Shown here one piece after another: positions 1 to 9,629 of a stretch of 64,000 bases of DNA (its first letter is position 1; each line of letters opens with the position of its first letter). The stretch is from Phycisphaeraceae bacterium (GTDB lineage: Bacteria > Planctomycetota > Phycisphaerae > Phycisphaerales > Phycisphaeraceae), in the NCBI GenBank assembly GCA_028277745.1, contig JANQFR010000061.1, positions 49,970 to 113,969 of the forward strand, written 5' to 3'. A program made the position numbers and the translations under genes. Under the pieces are notes generated by a model. The model was not told where the DNA came from and did no database searches. It saw only the letters and a list, made by a program, of their open reading frames with translations.

Positions 1-326
1 AAGGCGTTGGGGCAGAGCATCGCCTCGTCGCCGGACAGGTAGGATCTCAGCGCCTGATGCCACTCGCGCCCCTGGCTCGGGTTGGCCGCGTCGGGCACGT
101 CGTCGGCCTTCCAACTGCCGATCCACGCGTAGGGATATAGCCGCTTCTCGTCCGTCAGCTGCAGGGCGAACCCGACCCCGACCTGGCGCTGGTTGGACAG
201 GCACTGGACCCGCCGCGCCGCGATCCGCGCCTGCTGCAGCGCAGGCAGCAGAAGCGCGATCAAAAGCGCAATGATCGATATCACCACGAGCAGTTCGATA
301 AGGGTAAATGCACGTTGTCGCATCAT
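1..326 (-). CDS. Prepilin-type cleavage/methylation protein, 3' part missing (window edge)
   Basis: The gene begins at one of two adjacent ATG codons (326 or 323) and runs off the left edge. The protein starts [19 protein letters not shown], a class III prepilin signal in which a type IV prepilin peptidase would cut before the F and methylate it. A hydrophobic helix and [10 protein letters not shown] follow, the usual planctomycete pseudopilin/H-X9-DG layout. The visible part ends with a Cys in [10 protein letters not shown]. It lies 28 bases downstream of a second gene of the same type on the same strand, so the two may be co-transcribed. Function beyond being a pseudopilin-like surface or secretion component is unknown. 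Confidence 0.85.
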   Translation of the reverse strand, partial: MMRQRAFTLIELLVVISIIALLIALLLPALQQARIAARRVQCLSNQRQVGVGFALQLTDEKRLYPYAWIGSWKADDVPDAANPSQGREWHQALRSYLSGDEAMLCPNA

Positions 327-354
327 CGTTCGGCCCTGAGCGCTGGGGTCGGCT

Positions 355-1086
355 TCACCACCAATAGTCCGTCCCCCGATAGTTGCATCGTTGAACCATG
401 TCGCCGCCCGCCGTGTCACTGACGTGGCCATCGAGATAACCGACATGGTTGAGGGTCGGGACGTCTTTTTCCGGGTCGTAGTGATTCGCGCCGATCACAT
501 CGCGGACCGGGTCCCGCCACCCGCCGACCGATGCGCGAAAACGGTTGAGGTCGGTCCAGAACCAGTCGAAGTACGCCCCGTCGCTGACCCGCCGGGCGAA
601 CATCGGCTCGGTCACAGTCTCACCAGCGTACGATGCCGCGACCTCGGCGAATTCGCCGGCGTTGAAGTTCCGGCGGTTCCCGAAGTACTGGTAACCGATC
701 ACCATCCGCGAGCCGAAGTTGAAAAAGTCGTCGCGGTTCCACCCCGGGTTGGTCGGGCTGTACCACGCCTCGCGCGGCACGCCGTATTCCTCGGTGAGGT
801 GCTCGCGCCAGTTCGACGCCAGCGTGTAAAGCGGCTGGTTGTCATCGGCGTCCCGGGCGTCGATCGCGCTCTGGGCCATGTTCGGCAGCCAGTCTTCGTG
901 GTCCACCGAGAACGCGAGGGACGCGGTCGCCAGCGACCGGACGTTGACCATGCACTGCATGAGCCGCGCCGTTTCCCGCGCCTGGGCGAGGGCCGGCAAC
1001 AGCAACGAGACAAGAAGCCCAATGATAGAAATCACCACAAGTAGTTCAATGAGCGTGAAGCCTTGATGAACCGGGGGTTTGAACAT
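355..1086 (-). CDS. Prepilin-type protein with H-X9-DG-like C-terminus
   Basis: 243 residues. The N-terminus [18 protein letters not shown] is a prepilin peptidase site (cut after G9) followed by a hydrophobic helix of about 20 residues and [18 protein letters not shown]. The C-terminal half has GYLDGHVSD, the DG-containing signature typical of these planctomycete proteins. A weak GGAA lies about 9 bases before the ATG. Planctomycete genomes carry many such paralogues, thought to be pseudopilins or surface proteins, but substrates are not known. It forms a tandem pair with the partial gene that follows it on the minus strand. Confidence 0.85.
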   Translation of the reverse strand: MFKPPVHQGFTLIELLVVISIIGLLVSLLLPALAQARETARLMQCMVNVRSLATASLAFSVDHEDWLPNMAQSAIDARDADDNQPLYTLASNWREHLTEEYGVPREAWYSPTNPGWNRDDFFNFGSRMVIGYQYFGNRRNFNAGEFAEVAASYAGETVTEPMFARRVSDGAYFDWFWTDLNRFRASVGGWRDPVRDVIGANHYDPEKDVPTLNHVGYLDGHVSDTAGGDMVQRCNYRGTDYWW

Positions 1087-1163
1087 GGGAGCGTTCCAAT
1101 CGTTCGGGAATCAGACATGCGGCGAACCGGGGCGGAGCCCCGCGGGTCATGGCCGGCGTTCGT

Positions 1164-1892
1164 TCATACGCGGCGGCGCCCCAGCATCAGCGCAACGCCG
1201 AGCCCGAGCAGGGCCAGCGACGCGGGCTCCGGGATCACGCCGGTCTCGGCCGTCAGCAGCGGGGCCTGATTGCCCGGCCCGTCGCCCGTGGCGATGTTAA
1301 ACCCCCGGGCGCTCGCGCCGGAATTGGCGTCGGGGTTGAGCCGGAAAAACGCGAAGTTGCCGCTGCCGTCCAGCGGCCGGCTGTTGAGGAACGCGAGCAG
1401 GGCCGCGTTCGAGATGTTCGCCTCGGTGTCGTTGGCGGTGGACGGGATAAACACGTCGTCGGCGATCGCCGACGCCCCCGTGTTGGGGTCGGCGCCGAAC
1501 GCGCCCTCGAAGTAAAGGTTGTTGGACCCCGGGAACGGGAAATCGTTGGCGGTCGCGCCGAACCCGACGCCGTAGAGGTCCGCGTTGAAATTCGGGGAGC
1601 TGGACTTGCCGTCGAGGAACAGCCGCAGGTTGGCCGACGTGAACACGTCCGTGACCGGGGCGGCGGAGATATCGAACATGAACACGAAGGCCGCGCCCTG
1701 GGTGAACCCGCCCCCCAGCGCCCCCACGCGGTTCTCGTTGTCGTTGTCCCGCCCGGTCGCGATCAGGCCGCCGGACTCGGCGACCTCCTGGTCGGCGCCG
1801 GCGCTGACCTGGCTGATCATCACGGCGGACGCCGCCGGGGCGAGCCAGACGGCCGACCCGGCCAGCACGGCAATGGTCGCAAAACGCTTCAT
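1164..1892 (-). CDS. PEP-CTERM sorting domain protein
   Basis: 242 residues. The chosen start (MKRFATIAVLAG) has a perfect AGGAGG six bases upstream; an in-frame ATG at 1907 would translate that Shine-Dalgarno as Arg-Arg and is therefore rejected. A signal peptide ends near PAASA. The C-terminus reads VIPEPASLALLGLGVALMLG followed by RRRV, the PEP motif, membrane helix and basic tail recognised by the exosortase/archaeosortase sorting system. The middle is rich in N, G, D and S and carries no domain I recognise. It is probably an exported surface or matrix protein. The LacI-type regulator lies just upstream on the same strand. Confidence 0.85.
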   Translation of the reverse strand: MKRFATIAVLAGSAVWLAPAASAVMISQVSAGADQEVAESGGLIATGRDNDNENRVGALGGGFTQGAAFVFMFDISAAPVTDVFTSANLRLFLDGKSSSPNFNADLYGVGFGATANDFPFPGSNNLYFEGAFGADPNTGASAIADDVFIPSTANDTEANISNAALLAFLNSRPLDGSGNFAFFRLNPDANSGASARGFNIATGDGPGNQAPLLTAETGVIPEPASLALLGLGVALMLGRRRV

Positions 1893-1932
1893 CAAAAACC
1901 TCCTCATCGTGAGACATGAAAGAAAGGAAAGG

Positions 1933-2964
1933 TCACCGGCCCGCGGAACGCGGTTGGCGTCGGGCGGTGTCGCCGGCGACGAGCCGGCAGGGCAGACGCA
2001 CCGACGGACACGCCCGCCGGCCTCGGTCGAGCACGCAACGCATCAGCGCCGCCGCCTCCACGCCCATCTGGTATCGATCGAACGTCACGCGGGTCAGGCC
2101 GGGCCACATCCGGTCCAGCTGGTGCATGTCGTCGCACGAGATCAGCCCGAAGTCCCGGCCCGGGACCCGGCCGGCCTCGTTGGCGATGTCGCGCACCGCG
2201 TGAGCCTGGTAGATGCTGTTGCACACGATCACCGCGTCCGGGCGCAGCGTCCGGACCAGCTCGCGGCGCGCGGCTGCCTCGCCGATGCCCGGCTCCAGCG
2301 CCTCGTGAAGCTCGAGCCCCGCCGCGGTCACCGCCCCGCGCACCCCCTCGTACCGCTCCAGCGCGCTGAAGTGGACCCGGTGCGGCGGCGCGTACGTCAT
2401 CATCGTGATCCGCCGGTACCCCAGGTCCGCCGCCGCCTGACCCGCCAGCCGGCCCGCCTCCCGCTCATCCCGCCGGAGGCAGCCGTGCTCACGCCAGACG
2501 TTCGAGTCGCACCACACCACCGTCCCGATCAGCTCTTCCAGCCGCCGCTCCACGTCCGCCGGCATCGAGTCGAGCACGATCATGCCGTCCAGCACGTGCT
2601 CCTTGAACACCCGGGACTGGTCCGCCAGGTCGCGGCGGACATCGTCGATCCGCGCCAGGGCGACCACGTACCCGGCCGCCTGCAGCCCCTCGTTGACCCC
2701 CAGGATCGTCTCGTACGCCAGCGGGTGGGTGAACCGGTTGCCGGGGTTGTTCGGGACCAGCACGCCCACCTGCCGCGACCGCCGCTGCGCCATCGCCCGC
2801 GCCGACGCCGAGGGCCGATACCCGGTCTGCCGGACCGCTTCCAGAACCCGCCGCCGCGTCTCTTCACCCACACGGGTGTTCCCCCCGCCGCCGTGCAGCA
2901 CCTTGCTGACCACCGGTTTGGACACCCCGGCGAGCTTGGCGACCTGAGCCATGGTGACGGGCAT
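1933..2964 (-). CDS. LacI family transcriptional regulator
   Basis: 343 residues. The N-terminal helix-turn-helix (residues 5-24, MAQVAKLAGVSKPVVSKVLH) and the hinge up to about residue 60 are classical LacI/GalR. The rest is a periplasmic-binding-protein-like sensor starting at VGVLVPNN, presumably binding a sugar. A TATA-poor upstream region holds a 20-bp inverted repeat (3009-3028) that could be an autoregulatory operator. It precedes the PEP-CTERM gene by about 40 bases on the same strand, so that gene is a possible co-transcribed target. The ligand cannot be told from sequence. Confidence 0.9.
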   Translation of the reverse strand: MPVTMAQVAKLAGVSKPVVSKVLHGGGGNTRVGEETRRRVLEAVRQTGYRPSASARAMAQRRSRQVGVLVPNNPGNRFTHPLAYETILGVNEGLQAAGYVVALARIDDVRRDLADQSRVFKEHVLDGMIVLDSMPADVERRLEELIGTVVWCDSNVWREHGCLRRDEREAGRLAGQAAADLGYRRITMMTYAPPHRVHFSALERYEGVRGAVTAAGLELHEALEPGIGEAAARRELVRTLRPDAVIVCNSIYQAHAVRDIANEAGRVPGRDFGLISCDDMHQLDRMWPGLTRVTFDRYQMGVEAAALMRCVLDRGRRACPSVRLPCRLVAGDTARRQPRSAGR

Positions 2965-3008
2965 GAGCGAGCCTCGGAGACAGAAAAGACGGTCAGAGAT
3001 GACTCAAC

Positions 3009-3028
3009 GGTAAATCAGACGACTTACC
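3009..3028. promoter_or_regulatory. Candidate operator of the LacI-type regulator gene
   Basis: A 20-bp imperfect palindrome with arms GGTAAATC and GACTTACC (7 of 8 pairs match) lies 45 bases upstream of the LacI-type start codon. Size, symmetry and position fit LacI-family operators, which are commonly autoregulatory. It is followed immediately by a smaller ACCGGT palindrome. Assignment is inferred from position and symmetry only. Confidence 0.4.
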
Positions 3029-3125
3029 GGTTAATCATACCGCGACCAAGCCGCTTGTCAAGACCCGACCCTTAACTTCCTCGACCGCCGGCGTACGCCT
3101 CGGGTGACGGCGACAGGCCGGCGGG

Positions 3126-4250
3126 TCAGGTTAGCCGATAGCCGGCGCGGAAGGCGGTTGGCGTCTTGCCGGTGTGTTTGCGGAAGACCGCGGCGAAGTA
3201 GGCGGCGGTGGAGAAGCCGCTGCGCTGGGCGACCTCGGGCATCGCGAGGTCGGTCTCGGTGAGCAACTGCTTGGCGCGTTCGAGCCGGACGCGGGTGATG
3301 TGATCCTGCAAGGTCCGGCCGATCGCGCGTTTGAAGCGTTGCTCGAGGGCCCGGCGGGAGGCGGGGACGGGCTCGAGGGCCTGGTCGATGGTGAAGGGCT
3401 CGCCGACGTGCTCGCGGACGAACCGGACGACGTCCGCGACCATGGGGTCTTCGATGGCCTGGCCGTCGGTGGTCTGGCGGGTCACCACGCGGGCGGGGGC
3501 GATCCGCAGGGGGGCGGGGTCGACCGGCCGGCCGCGGATCAGCCGATCGAGCCGGGCCGCGGCCTCGGCGCCGAGCTTCTCCCACGGGACCTCGACGCTG
3601 GAGATCGTCGGCGACACCATGCGGGTGGTCAGGCTGTCGTTGTCCACGCCCAGCACCGCCACCTGCTCGGGCATGGCCAGCCCCAGCGCGAGGCACTGGC
3701 GGACCACGAAGACCGCCAGCCCGTCGGTGACGGCGAAGAGGCCGATCGGCGTGGGCGTCTGCGTCAGCGCCTCGGCGATCAGGCGTTCAGCGCTGCGCCA
3801 GGAGCGGAGGCGGGCCACGCGCACCGAGGCGCCGGCGTCGTCGACCGCGGCGCGGAAGGCGGCGACGCGCTGGGCCGAGTACGCCCAGCCGCTCATGTCG
3901 AGCGCGAGCAGCCGGCGGTAGCCGCGGCCCATCAGGTAGTCGGCCGCCATGCGCCCGATGGCGGGGTCGTCGGGGACGACGCTGACCAGGCCGGGGCGGT
4001 CGGCGACGGCCGAGGTGTTGACCGCGGGCACGCCGCAGTCGGCGAGTTGGGCGATGAGCCGGGGCGCGTGGGCGTGGGCGATGATGCCGCGGACCGCCGG
4101 GTCGAGGCGGGGCAGAGCCTGGCGGACCTGCTCGCGGTGGTGCAGGCTCAGGGTCCAGCCGCCGTGCTGGGCGTTGCCGTAGCGGGCGACGCCCTCGAGG
4201 GCCCGCCGGCCGTAGTCCTGCACGCAGTTCATCAGGGTCATGACGTGCAA
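3126..4250 (-). CDS. XylR-type AraC family transcriptional regulator
   Basis: 374 residues. Residues 1 to about 265 resemble a LacI/PBP-type sugar-binding sensor (VAVLGVDNDSL, SSVEVPWEKLG), and the last 100 residues are an AraC helix-turn-helix domain (LERAKQLLTETDLAMPEV, GFSTAAYFAAVFRKHTGKTP). This is the architecture of E. coli XylR, and planctomycetes carry many such paralogues. It diverges from the DNRLRE/PEP-CTERM gene at 4454 with an AT-richer 203-base spacer, so control of that surface protein is plausible. The sugar is not predictable. Confidence 0.9.
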   Translation of the reverse strand: MHVMTLMNCVQDYGRRALEGVARYGNAQHGGWTLSLHHREQVRQALPRLDPAVRGIIAHAHAPRLIAQLADCGVPAVNTSAVADRPGLVSVVPDDPAIGRMAADYLMGRGYRRLLALDMSGWAYSAQRVAAFRAAVDDAGASVRVARLRSWRSAERLIAEALTQTPTPIGLFAVTDGLAVFVVRQCLALGLAMPEQVAVLGVDNDSLTTRMVSPTISSVEVPWEKLGAEAAARLDRLIRGRPVDPAPLRIAPARVVTRQTTDGQAIEDPMVADVVRFVREHVGEPFTIDQALEPVPASRRALEQRFKRAIGRTLQDHITRVRLERAKQLLTETDLAMPEVAQRSGFSTAAYFAAVFRKHTGKTPTAFRAGYRLT

Positions 4251-4453
4251 AGCGTGGCGTCCTGTCTAAAAAAGAGTGGGATGGAGGGCGGCGCGTCTGC
4301 GCTATTTTAATAAATGTCTGCGAGATGTTGTATGGCTCCGCCCGGGGCCGACGGGTAAGCTTGCGGGTGTTGTCTGGAGGGCGAAAAAGCCTTTCCGCCG
4401 CGATTTTTCGTCGGTTTCTGCCCCATCCCCCCCGATTCCCGGAGAAAAGCACG

Positions 4454-5164
4454 ATGTTTGAACGCCTGCCCCGCCCTGTTCTGGCCGCCGCCCTGGCCGC
4501 CGCGCCGCTGGCCGTGTCCCCCGCCGCCGCCGCGGTGCTCACCCCGTCCGCCGACGCCTTCATCCGCGGGGGCTCGAACGCCAACGCCAACCAGAACGGC
4601 GGCAACGCTCAGAACCTGCTCATCCTCCCCGGCAACGACCTCAATTTCGCGCGCAAGGCCTATCTGCGTTTCGACCTCAGCTCCATCACCGCGGACGTCA
4701 CCGACGCCCAGCTCAGCCTCGATATCAGCTTCAGCAACACCGCGGTCGGCGGGGCGCCCCTGAACATCTGGGGGCTCAACGACGGCTCGGGCGACAACTG
4801 GTCCGAGACCGGCATCACCTGGAACAACGCCCCGGGCAACCAGAACAACCCCGCCGGCACGACCGGGGCGGCCCTGCTGGGGCAGATCGTGGACACCGGC
4901 GAGGTCGCCACCCCCGGCACGTTCACCTTCACCCTCGATACCGACGCGTTGCTGGCCTTCATCCAGGCCGACGGCAATGATGCGGTCACCTTCATCATCA
5001 CCGGCAGCTCGGGCAGCAACGGCCCGGTGCGGCCGATCATCGCGTCGCGTGAAAACGCGGGGCCGCCCGCCGCGCGGCTCGACCTGACGCTGGTGCCCGA
5101 GCCGGCGTCGATGGCGCTGGTCGGGCTGAGCGCCGTGATGGTGATGGGGCGTCGACGGAGGTAG
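4454..5164 (+). CDS. DNRLRE-domain PEP-CTERM protein
   Basis: 236 residues. The start codon has GGAGAAAAG about 6 bases upstream. The protein has an Ala-rich signal peptide ending near PAAAA, then a DNRLRE/disaggregatase-like (CBM96-type) beta domain (ADAFIRGGSNAN, KAYLRFDLSSI, SETGITWNNAPG) covering most of the mature part. The tail VPEPASMALVGLSAVMVMG plus RRRR is an exosortase signal. DNRLRE domains occur in carbohydrate-active or matrix proteins of planctomycetes, so an extracellular polysaccharide-binding role is likely. It diverges from the XylR-type regulator. Confidence 0.85.
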   Translation: MFERLPRPVLAAALAAAPLAVSPAAAAVLTPSADAFIRGGSNANANQNGGNAQNLLILPGNDLNFARKAYLRFDLSSITADVTDAQLSLDISFSNTAVGGAPLNIWGLNDGSGDNWSETGITWNNAPGNQNNPAGTTGAALLGQIVDTGEVATPGTFTFTLDTDALLAFIQADGNDAVTFIITGSSGSNGPVRPIIASRENAGPPAARLDLTLVPEPASMALVGLSAVMVMGRRRR

Positions 5165-5210
5165 GTCGGGGGAGAAGGGGGGTGGGGCGGAGCAAGCTCC
5201 GCCGCTACGC

Positions 5211-5239
5211 TTGACAGATACCTATCAAAAAGCTAATAT
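5211..5239 (+). promoter_or_regulatory. Strong sigma-70-like promoter pointing into the 3' end of moxR
   Basis: TTGACA, a 17-base spacer and TAATAT lie in the convergent gap between the DNRLRE gene and moxR. On the plus strand there is no sense gene downstream, so a transcript would be antisense to moxR. The spacer also forms an imperfect inverted repeat TTGACAG/CTATCAA, so the site may instead be or include an operator. It is strikingly like the promoter at 58230 (same ACGC before the -35, same ATCAAAAA in the spacer, same ATACA after the -10). Confidence 0.5.
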
Positions 5240-5250
5240 ACAAGGGTTGG

Positions 5251-6177
<927 letters not shown>

Positions 6178-6372
6178 GAACCTGCATTCCGGCGGGCAAG
6201 GAACGGGAAGTATACCGCGCGGGGCCAGCGCGGGCAGTCCGGAAGGCTATCGGACCCCCGGGGGTCCAACGCGTCATCCGCCGATCGATTTCAGGGGTAA
6301 GCCGATCCGGTTGCCGATAGACTGGAAACGGCTCAGCAATGTTCTATCGTTGCGCAGTAAAGGCGGTTTCGC

Positions 6373-7239
6373 GTGAACTTTTTCGACCTGACCAGACTCC
6401 AGCAACTCGGGTCCCGGATCCGGGGCTATTGGACGACCGAGCCGGTGCAGGTGGCGATCGAGCTGGTGCTGATCGGGGTGGTGGTGTACCTGATCATGCG
6501 TTTCCTGCGGGGCACGCGTGGGGCCCGGGTGATCAAGGGGGTGCTGCTGCTGCTGTTCCTGGCGACGCTGGCGGTGCAGATCCTGGCGCGGGACGAGCAA
6601 TTCGAGCGGCTGAGCTTCCTGTACAGCAACTTCCTGACGTTCGTGGCCCTGGTGCTGGTGGTGGTGTTCCAGCCCGAGCTGCGCCGGGCGCTGGTCCGGG
6701 TGGGCGAGCTTCGGTTGTTCAACAAGCAGTCGGGGCTGCGCAAGCAGCGGGTGGTCGAGGAGGTGCTGGGGGCGGTGCAGTACATGAGCCGCAACAAGAT
6801 CGGAGCCCTGATCGCCATCGAGCGTCAGGTCGGGCTCCGCGGGATCGTGGAGCTGGGCACGCCGCTGGACGCGGACGTGACCCAGGCGCTCTTGCAGACG
6901 ATCTTCTGGCCCGGCTCGGCGCTGCACGACATGGGGGTGGTCATCCGGGGCGACCGCATCCTCGCCGCCGGCGTCCAGTTCCCCCTGGCCGAGGGCGACC
7001 AGGTGCCCCAGGAGCTGGGCTCGCGCCACCGGGCGGCGATCGGCCTGAGCCAGGAATCGGACGCGCTGATCATCGTGGTGAGCGAGGAGACCGGTGCGAT
7101 CAGCCTCGCCGAGCGGGGTGAGCTGACGCGGGGGATGAAGCTCGACGGCCTGCGGCCGATCCTGATGCGCGGCCTGGGCAAGGTCGACCTCGACCTCCAG
7201 ACGTCCGCGGACGCCGATGATGAAGACACAAGGGGATAG
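6373..7239 (+). CDS. cdaA: Diadenylate cyclase, CdaA type (c-di-AMP synthase)
   Basis: 288 residues, GTG start. About three membrane helices (residues 25-44, 53-70, 86-99) end in VVFQPELRRAL, then the DAC domain makes cyclic di-AMP from two ATP. The ELGSRHRAAIG motif (RHR at 218-220) is intact. The other catalytic motif, normally LHDGA, reads LHDMG (184-188): the Asp is kept but GA has become MG. The ybbR-domain gene follows, as in the cdaA-cdaR operon of Gram-positives. c-di-AMP controls potassium and osmotic balance in the bacteria where it is studied. The stop codon overlaps a heptanucleotide repeat. Confidence 0.9.
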   Translation: MNFFDLTRLQQLGSRIRGYWTTEPVQVAIELVLIGVVVYLIMRFLRGTRGARVIKGVLLLLFLATLAVQILARDEQFERLSFLYSNFLTFVALVLVVVFQPELRRALVRVGELRLFNKQSGLRKQRVVEEVLGAVQYMSRNKIGALIAIERQVGLRGIVELGTPLDADVTQALLQTIFWPGSALHDMGVVIRGDRILAAGVQFPLAEGDQVPQELGSRHRAAIGLSQESDALIIVVSEETGAISLAERGELTRGMKLDGLRPILMRGLGKVDLDLQTSADADDEDTRG

Positions 7240-7292
7240 AGATGGCAGATGGAAGATGGCGGATGTGTTTAGCGGCGGCCCGCGGGGCCGGG
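7238..7292. repeat. AGATGGC heptanucleotide array plus TTAGCG-type REP
   Basis: About four 7-bp units (AGATGGC, AGATGGA, AGATGGC, GGATG) begin inside the cdaA stop codon (TAG at 7237-7239). They are followed within a few bases by TTTAGCGGCGG and a GC palindrome (GGCCCGCGGGGCC). The same pairing of heptamer array and TTAGCG element occurs at 14241 and, with TTCAGCGCCG, at 26559. Confidence 0.7.
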
Positions 7293-7327
7293 ATCGCGCT
7301 CGCCCTTGTTAAGTAACGGCAACCACC

Positions 7328-8350
7328 ATGAAAAGCCGGCTGGTCGACAAACTCGAAACCCTCATCGTGACCGTCCTGATCACGATCCTGGTGTGGCTGT
7401 GGGCCGAGGCGCAGAACGTGCAGACCTACACGAACCAGCGGGTGCAGGTGCGGTTCGTCGCCCCGCCGGGGCAGGCGGGCCAGCTCGCGATCACCCCGGC
7501 CGACCCGGTCCCGGTGGAGGTGTCGTTCACCACCTCGACGGGGCAGTACGACCGGTTCCGCCAGGACGTGAACTCGCACGTGATCGAGATCGAGGTCGCG
7601 GCGCCGGCCGACGCTAATGGATCGATCCAGGAGATCGCGCTGCGCAATCGACTGGAGAACGCGGTGTTCCGGAACCTGGGCATTACGCTGGAGGACGTGT
7701 CGCCGCCGCAGCAGCGGGTCGAGGTGTACCCGATCGAGACGTATTCGTTGAGGGTCGAGGTGGTTTCGCCGTCGGGCTTCGAGATCGTCGGCAGCCCGAC
7801 CGCGGAGCCGGCGATGGTGGAGCTGCGCCTGCCGACCAACCTCGGCGCCCGGGCGCAGGGCATGGTGGTGAACGTGCAGCTGGGGCAGCAGGATCTGCAA
7901 ACCGCGGCGCCTAACGAGCCCCAGACGCTGACCGTGCCGCTGTCGGTGCCGCGCAACCTCGAAAGCGACTGGACGACCCTGCTGACCACGCAGGTGCAGG
8001 TGACGTTCACCGTGCGGAAGCAGACCGACTCGTACGTGATCGGCCGGGCGCCGATCCACATCAACGCCCCGAGCCTGTTGTTGAGCCAGTACCGGATCGA
8101 CCTGGCCGACAACCAGTTCGTGCGGGACGTGGAGGTGTCGGGCCCGGCGGACGTGATCGAGGCGATCGAGAGCGGGGAGGCGAAGGTGGTCGCCGAGATC
8201 CGGCCGACGATCGAGGAGCTGGAGAGCGGGTTGACGTCGCTGCCGGTGTTTTTTGACCTGCCGCCGGGGGTGACGGTGCAGTCGGCGGTGCCGCAGGTGT
8301 CGTTCACGGTCGAACGGCTGACGCCAGACGGTACAATACCGGCTCCATGA
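7328..8350 (+). CDS. cdaR: YbbR-like domain protein, CdaR-type partner of the diadenylate cyclase
   Basis: 340 residues: one N-terminal membrane anchor (TLIVTVLITILVWLWAEA, residues 11-28) followed by several YbbR repeats of about 85-90 residues on the outer face (for example VEVYPIETYSLRVEV, VEVSGPADVIEAI). CdaR binds CdaA and modulates its activity in Firmicutes. It follows cdaA by 88 bases on the same strand, and its stop overlaps the proA start as ATGA, so the unit runs cdaA-cdaR-proA. Identification rests on the membrane anchor, the repeats and the context. Confidence 0.85.
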   Translation: MKSRLVDKLETLIVTVLITILVWLWAEAQNVQTYTNQRVQVRFVAPPGQAGQLAITPADPVPVEVSFTTSTGQYDRFRQDVNSHVIEIEVAAPADANGSIQEIALRNRLENAVFRNLGITLEDVSPPQQRVEVYPIETYSLRVEVVSPSGFEIVGSPTAEPAMVELRLPTNLGARAQGMVVNVQLGQQDLQTAAPNEPQTLTVPLSVPRNLESDWTTLLTTQVQVTFTVRKQTDSYVIGRAPIHINAPSLLLSQYRIDLADNQFVRDVEVSGPADVIEAIESGEAKVVAEIRPTIEELESGLTSLPVFFDLPPGVTVQSAVPQVSFTVERLTPDGTIPAP

Positions 8351-9615
8351 CGACTGAGACGCAAACCGACCTTCCCGCGTACTGCCGGTCGCTGGCCGAG
8401 CAGGCCCAGGCGGCGTCGCACGCCCTGGCGTCGACCCCCGGCGACGTGCGCGACGCGGCCCTGCGGCGGATCGCCGACGCCATCGCCGACGCCGGCGACG
8501 AGCTGATCGCCGCCAACGCCCTGGACCTCGAGGCCGGCCGCGCCGCGGGGCTCAGCGACGCGATGCTGGACCGGCTGACGATCGACGCGGCCCGGGTCGG
8601 GAAGATCGCCGCATCCGTCCGGCAGATCGCCGACCAGTCCGACCCGGTGGGCGCGGTGCTCGAAGGGCGGGTGCTGCCCAACGGGATCAAGCTCGAGAAG
8701 GTCCGGGTCCCGATCGGGGTGATCCTGATCATCTTCGAGAGCCGGCCCAACGTCACCAGCGACGCCGCGGCGCTGTGCCTCAAGAGCGGCAACGCCGTGA
8801 TCCTCCGCGGGGGCAAGGAGGCGATCCACTCCAACACCGCCCTGGCCGGGTGCATCAAACGCGGCCTGGAAGAATCGGGGATCGACCCTAACGCCGTCGC
8901 TCTTGTCGAGACGCCCGACCGCGCGGCCGTGGGCGAGCTGCTCCGGATGGAGGGCGTCATCGACCTGTGCATCCCCCGCGGCGGCGAGTCGCTGATCCGC
9001 GCTGTCGTCGAGCAGGCCCACATCCCGGTCATCAAACATTACACCGGCAACTGCCACACCTACGTCGACGCCCACTGCGACGGCGCCATGGCGGTCCAGC
9101 TCTGCGTCAACGCCAAGGTGCAGCGCACCGGCGTGTGCAACGCGACCGAGACGATCCTGCTGCACCACCGCTGCGGCGTGATCGAGGACGTGATCTCCGC
9201 GCTGGTCCAGGTCGGCGTCGAGGTCCGCGCCTGCGACAAGACCCGCAAGCTGTTCGACGGGCTCAAGCCCGCGACGGAGGACGACTACGCCGCCGAGTTC
9301 CTCGACAAGATCGTGGCGATCAAGACCGTCGACACGCTGGACGAGGCGATCGAGCACATCAACCGTTACGGCTCGAAGCACACCGACGCGATCGTCAGCA
9401 ACGACCTGGCGGCGGTCAAACGGTTCGTGCAGGCGGTCGACACCGCCAACGCGATGGTCAACTGCTCGACCCGCTTCAGCGACGGGGGCGAGTACGGCCT
9501 GGGAGCGGAGATCGGCATCAGCACCGACAAGCTCCACGCCCGCGGGCCGATGGGCGCGGCGGACCTGTGCACCTACAAGTGGGTCGCCTACGGCAACGGC
9601 CAGACCCGCACCTGA
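8347..9615 (+). CDS. proA: Glutamate-5-semialdehyde dehydrogenase
   Basis: 422 residues, full length. It reduces gamma-glutamyl phosphate to glutamate semialdehyde with NADPH, the second step of proline synthesis. The catalytic Cys264 sits in VQRTGVCNATETILLH; IIFESRPNVTSDA and ILRGGKEAIHSN are further family signatures. The start overlaps the cdaR stop by 4 bases (ATGA), indicating translational coupling. Linking proline synthesis to a c-di-AMP operon is notable because both serve osmotic adaptation. proB is not in the window. Confidence 0.96.
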   Translation: MTTETQTDLPAYCRSLAEQAQAASHALASTPGDVRDAALRRIADAIADAGDELIAANALDLEAGRAAGLSDAMLDRLTIDAARVGKIAASVRQIADQSDPVGAVLEGRVLPNGIKLEKVRVPIGVILIIFESRPNVTSDAAALCLKSGNAVILRGGKEAIHSNTALAGCIKRGLEESGIDPNAVALVETPDRAAVGELLRMEGVIDLCIPRGGESLIRAVVEQAHIPVIKHYTGNCHTYVDAHCDGAMAVQLCVNAKVQRTGVCNATETILLHHRCGVIEDVISALVQVGVEVRACDKTRKLFDGLKPATEDDYAAEFLDKIVAIKTVDTLDEAIEHINRYGSKHTDAIVSNDLAAVKRFVQAVDTANAMVNCSTRFSDGGEYGLGAEIGISTDKLHARGPMGAADLCTYKWVAYGNGQTRT

Positions 9616-9629
9616 CGCGTGACCCAAAG

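Noticed and set aside
7426..9627. 733-codon open frame antisense to cdaR and proA
   Set aside because: Covered by genes with clear motifs on the plus strand; no domain visible.
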